Of a stretch of 51,043 nt of DNA, positions 48,376 through 51,043 are shown one piece after another. A program made the translations under genes and the position numbers. Source of the stretch: an uncultured Clostridia bacterium (GTDB lineage Bacteria; Bacillota; Clostridia; Oscillospirales; CAG-272). The number at the start of each line of letters is the position of its first letter. Position 1 is the stretch's first letter. The notes beneath the pieces are model-generated. The model was given only the letters and a program-made list of their open reading frames with translations. It was not told the DNA's origin and did not search any database. The stretch spans positions 1-51,043 of the forward strand of contig CANQPT010000001.1 in assembly GCA_947625805.1 (NCBI GenBank). Reading direction: 5' to 3'.

Positions 48376-49676
48376 TCGGACGTCCCAACGTGGGCAAGTC
48401 TACCCTGTTCAATAAATTATCAGGTCAGCGGATCGCAATCGTCGAGGATACGCCGGGGGTCACCCGCGACCGCATCTACTGCGACGCCGAATGGAACGGA
48501 AAGCAAATGATGCTGATCGACACAGGAGGCATCGAGCCCAAGACCGACAGCGTGATCCTGAAGCATATGCGCACGCAGGCCGAGATCGCCATCGATACGG
48601 CCGACGTGATCATCTTTATGACCGACGCAAGAGCGGGGCTGACTGCGGACGACCGCGATATTTCCCGTATGTTGCTGCGCTCGGGCAAGCCCATCGTGCC
48701 GGTGGTCAACAAGATCGACAACACGGGTGATCCGCCGCTGTCTTTTTACGAGTTTTATGAGTTGGGTCTGGGCGATCCGATCGCCCTGTCCTCCCTGCAC
48801 GGGACCGGCTCGGGCGACCTGCTCGACCGTGTGGTAGAACTGTTGCCCCCCACAGAGCCGGAGGAAGACGACAGCGACAAGATTCGGGTGGCGGTCATCG
48901 GAAAGCCCAACGCGGGAAAGAGTTCGCTGATCAACCGTATTTTGGGCGAAAACCGACTGATCGTTTCGGATATCGCGGGGACCACCCGGGACGCGGTCGA
49001 CACCGAAACCGAGAACGAATACGGCAAATACGTGCTGATCGACACGGCCGGTATCCGCCGCAAAAGCAAGGTGGAGGACCGGGTGGAGAAATTCTCGGTT
49101 CTGCGCGCCAAAATGGCGGTGGAACGGGCGGACGTCTGTCTGATCCTGATCGACGCCGCCGAGGGCATCACCGAGCAGGATGAAAAAATTGCCGGGATCG
49201 CGCACGAGGCGGGTAAGGCGTCGATCATCGTAGTCAACAAGTGGGATCTGGTGGAAAAGGACAATTCCACGGTCAAGACCTTTACCGATGAGGTCTATCG
49301 CCATCTGGCATACATGAACTACGCGCCGATCATCTTCCTGTCGGCCAAGACCGGACAGCGGGTGAACAAACTGTTTGAACATATCAATTACGTATCCAAT
49401 CAGGCGGCCATGCGTATCACCACCGGTATGCTCAACGATGTGCTGAACGATGCGGTGGGGCGAGTGCAGCCGCCATCAGACAAAGGCAGACGGCTCAAGA
49501 TCTACTACATGACCCAGAACGCCGTCAAGCCGCCTACGTTCGTGCTTTTCTGCAACGACGCAGAACTGTTCCACTTCTCCTATCAAAGATATATCGAAAA
49601 CCGACTGCGTGAAGTGTTCGGCTTCCGAGGCACGCCTTTGCGACTGATTCTCCGGCAGAAAGGAGACAATCAATGA
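48351..49676 (+). CDS. der: Ribosome biogenesis GTPase Der (EngA)
   Basis: This 441-residue protein has two tandem GTPase domains: GRPNVGKST with NKID in the first, and GKPNAGKSS with NKWD in the second, followed by a KH-like C-terminal domain. It is needed for 50S subunit assembly. AGGAGAG precedes the ATG and lies in the end of glf, so the two are coupled; plsY follows with a 4-bp overlap. Confidence 0.97.
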   Translation: MAKPIVAIVGRPNVGKSTLFNKLSGQRIAIVEDTPGVTRDRIYCDAEWNGKQMMLIDTGGIEPKTDSVILKHMRTQAEIAIDTADVIIFMTDARAGLTADDRDISRMLLRSGKPIVPVVNKIDNTGDPPLSFYEFYELGLGDPIALSSLHGTGSGDLLDRVVELLPPTEPEEDDSDKIRVAVIGKPNAGKSSLINRILGENRLIVSDIAGTTRDAVDTETENEYGKYVLIDTAGIRRKSKVEDRVEKFSVLRAKMAVERADVCLILIDAAEGITEQDEKIAGIAHEAGKASIIVVNKWDLVEKDNSTVKTFTDEVYRHLAYMNYAPIIFLSAKTGQRVNKLFEHINYVSNQAAMRITTGMLNDVLNDAVGRVQPPSDKGRRLKIYYMTQNAVKPPTFVLFCNDAELFHFSYQRYIENRLREVFGFRGTPLRLILRQKGDNQ

Positions 49677-50377
49677 ACTTCAATACGTTCATGTATATAA
49701 GAGAAAACGGACTATACGCGGTGTTCAACCCGGCAATGCCCATCGCACTTGCAGCGATTCTGTTGACTCTGTCCGCCGTGGTCGCCTATCTGTTGGGCAG
49801 TATCAATTTCGCAATCCTCATCTCCAAGCGCAAATATAAAGAGGATATTCGTGCTTTCGGATCGGGCAACGGCGGTATGACCAACATGATGCGCACCTAC
49901 GGACGCGCGTCTGCGGCGCTAACCTTCGCGGGTGATCTTCTCAAGGCGTTTGTCGCAGTCACAGTCGGCATACTGCTCATGGGGCTGCTGGGCGGATATG
50001 TCGCCGGGCTGTTCTGTGTGCTGGGGCACTGTTTCCCTGTCTACTATCACTTTCACGGCGGAAAAGGGGTCGCTGTCACGGCGATGGTCGTGCTCTGCCT
50101 TTCCCCGCTCACCTTTGCGATCTTAATGTTGATCTTTGTGATCCTTGTGCTGGGCTATCGCTACATATCACTGGGGTCTGTCATGTGCATGATGCTCTAT
50201 CCCGTCCTGCTTCCTTCCACCAATCAATACGGCGCGAAGTTTGCGGTGTTCGCATTTTTGATCGCAGCGCTGATCGTTTTCATGCACCGGGAGAACATCA
50301 AACGTCTGCTGAACCACACCGAGAGCAAGTTTGAATTCAAGAAAAGCGGCTCACGGGAAAAGAAACAAGAGAAATAA
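49673..50377 (+). CDS. plsY: Glycerol-3-phosphate acyltransferase PlsY
   Basis: This 234-residue membrane enzyme has five to seven hydrophobic segments and the PlsY motifs YLLGSINFAIL, RAFGSGNGGMTNMMRTYG, and GHCFPVYYHFHGGKGVA with the His and Gly/Lys for acyl-phosphate binding. It starts lysophosphatidate synthesis from acyl-phosphate. An N-terminal extension of about 30 residues and a charged tail make it a little longer than usual. It ends at a terminator. Confidence 0.95.
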   Translation: MNFNTFMYIRENGLYAVFNPAMPIALAAILLTLSAVVAYLLGSINFAILISKRKYKEDIRAFGSGNGGMTNMMRTYGRASAALTFAGDLLKAFVAVTVGILLMGLLGGYVAGLFCVLGHCFPVYYHFHGGKGVAVTAMVVLCLSPLTFAILMLIFVILVLGYRYISLGSVMCMMLYPVLLPSTNQYGAKFAVFAFLIAALIVFMHRENIKRLLNHTESKFEFKKSGSREKKQEK

Positions 50378-50379
50378 CA

Positions 50380-50409
50380 AAAACCCTGTTGCGACTGCAA
50401 CAGGGTTTT
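50380..50409. terminator. Bidirectional terminator between plsY and the minus-strand gene
   Basis: A 13-bp perfect stem (aaaaccctgttgc / gcaacagggtttt) with loop gact, T-rich on both strands. Confidence 0.9.
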
Positions 50410-50411
50410 GT

Positions 50412-51043
50412 TCAGGACAGCACGGAAAGTGCCGCGCACATCTCTTCCACATTGTAATTATTTCTCGGAACGGGGAACGAACATAAGAGCGCATCACCGT
50501 CTTTGACCGACACAGTCTGGAACGGATACTTTGCACCGGCCTGCGCGATGTGTTCTTTGATCGTTGCGGAAAGGGCGCCTAAGTTCAAGGAATATGCCAC
50601 GCTGTTTGTTTTTCCGTCTAAATAAGAGCGGCCGAGCAGGACTTCGGCTGTGTTGTTCCGGAAAACGGTCACCCTTACGGTGCAATAACAGTCCGTGCGC
50701 ACCTGATGATCCGAGCAATACCGATATTTCCCGCCGTTGTCCTCATATAACGCAAAATCATAGGTGTGCAGGACCTTTTTTCCGTCCGGCTGTTCTTTTG
50801 GAAGTTCCGATTGCAGCTTTTGCATATACCCATCATATTCCGCGTTTGGAATCTGATTGGCGCTTCGCACAAGATAGGCTGCCAGAGCGCCGACTCCACC
50901 GATCAGAAACAGCATATTGCCCAGATAAAAACTCACATACCACCACATGACCATGCCGATCAGAACGAATGCTACAAAGACACACAGCAGCACGGTCGTA
51001 ACCGTGGCGAGTTTTATGGCGGTCGGATCAAAATACTTCTCGT
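50412..51043 (-). CDS. Membrane-anchored protein of unknown function, 5' end outside window
   Basis: The frame is open to the window edge (read in from EKYFDPTAIKLATVTTVLL), so the true start lies beyond 51043. At least two membrane helices are visible (TTVLLCVFVAFVLIGMVMWW and FYLGNMLFLIGGVGALAAYL), followed by a soluble C-terminal domain of about 150 residues with two close Cys in TDCYC. I do not recognise a family. It faces plsY across a shared terminator. Confidence 0.7.
   Translation of the reverse strand, partial: EKYFDPTAIKLATVTTVLLCVFVAFVLIGMVMWWYVSFYLGNMLFLIGGVGALAAYLVRSANQIPNAEYDGYMQKLQSELPKEQPDGKKVLHTYDFALYEDNGGKYRYCSDHQVRTDCYCTVRVTVFRNNTAEVLLGRSYLDGKTNSVAYSLNLGALSATIKEHIAQAGAKYPFQTVSVKDGDALLCSFPVPRNNYNVEEMCAALSVLS

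Overview
The window comes from a Gram-positive bacterium of the class Clostridia, most likely an Oscillospirales-type gut anaerobe. The evidence is the scRNA-type SRP RNA-dnaX-ybaB-recR order, the DUF512-der-plsY neighbourhood, SipW/TasA-type surface genes, consensus sigma-A promoters, ATGA-overlapped operons, and oxygen-sensitive metabolism (two-subunit Fe-S fumarase, HdrABC/Flx). No tRNA, rRNA, CRISPR array or intact insertion sequence was seen.

Region 1 (1-3230, mostly minus strand): a SipW-like signal peptidase followed by two TasA/camelysin-like surface proteins. Directly upstream is a 288-bp segment bounded by perfect 26-bp inverted repeats. It carries an outward-facing promoter and a terminator hairpin, so it looks like a DNA-inversion ON/OFF switch, drawn here in the OFF orientation. 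The adjacent tyrosine recombinase is broken: it has an in-frame TGA, and Trp replaces the first catalytic Arg.

Region 2 (3232-17383, minus strand): murD overlapping a methionine-gamma-lyase-like PLP enzyme, then a tightly packed 13-gene operon. The operon encodes a malate/lactate dehydrogenase-family enzyme, HdrB, HdrC, HdrA, an MvhD/FlxD-like protein, two Flx-type Fe-S proteins, FlxA, a soluble fumarate-reductase-like Fe-S protein and flavoprotein, both fumarase subunits and a small membrane protein. Read together it resembles the reductive TCA branch (oxaloacetate-malate-fumarate-succinate) joined to a putative flavin-based electron-bifurcating complex.

Region 3 (17517-20432, minus strand): SRP RNA, dnaX, ybaB, recR.

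Region 4 (20440-28090, plus strand, AT-richer): a lineage-specific surface cluster. An amidase_6-type secreted protein is followed by three tandem paralogues that are secreted and anchored by a C-terminal membrane helix, plus one unrelated membrane-tethered protein. The unit has been duplicated. A second copy of the promoter, of ECF-sigma type, and a deletion scar of the amidase gene sit between paralogues.

Region 5 (28101-43035): a UvrD/PcrA helicase with an unusual Cys-rich C-terminal module; a divergent FAD enzyme with an apparently leaderless start; then a complete shikimate-to-prephenate operon (DAHP synthase, tyrA, aroB, aroA, aroC, pheA, an aroE-aroK fusion, aroQ). That operon is preceded by a 19-residue leader peptide with eight aromatic residues and a hairpin, which looks like a ribosome-mediated attenuator. 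It is followed by a preQ1-I riboswitch and queT, DUF5131, LUD and DUF3006 genes.

Region 6 (43070-51043): an alpha-L-rhamnosidase, the DUF177-rpmF pair, a DUF512 radical SAM protein, glf, der, plsY, and a membrane protein cut by the window edge.
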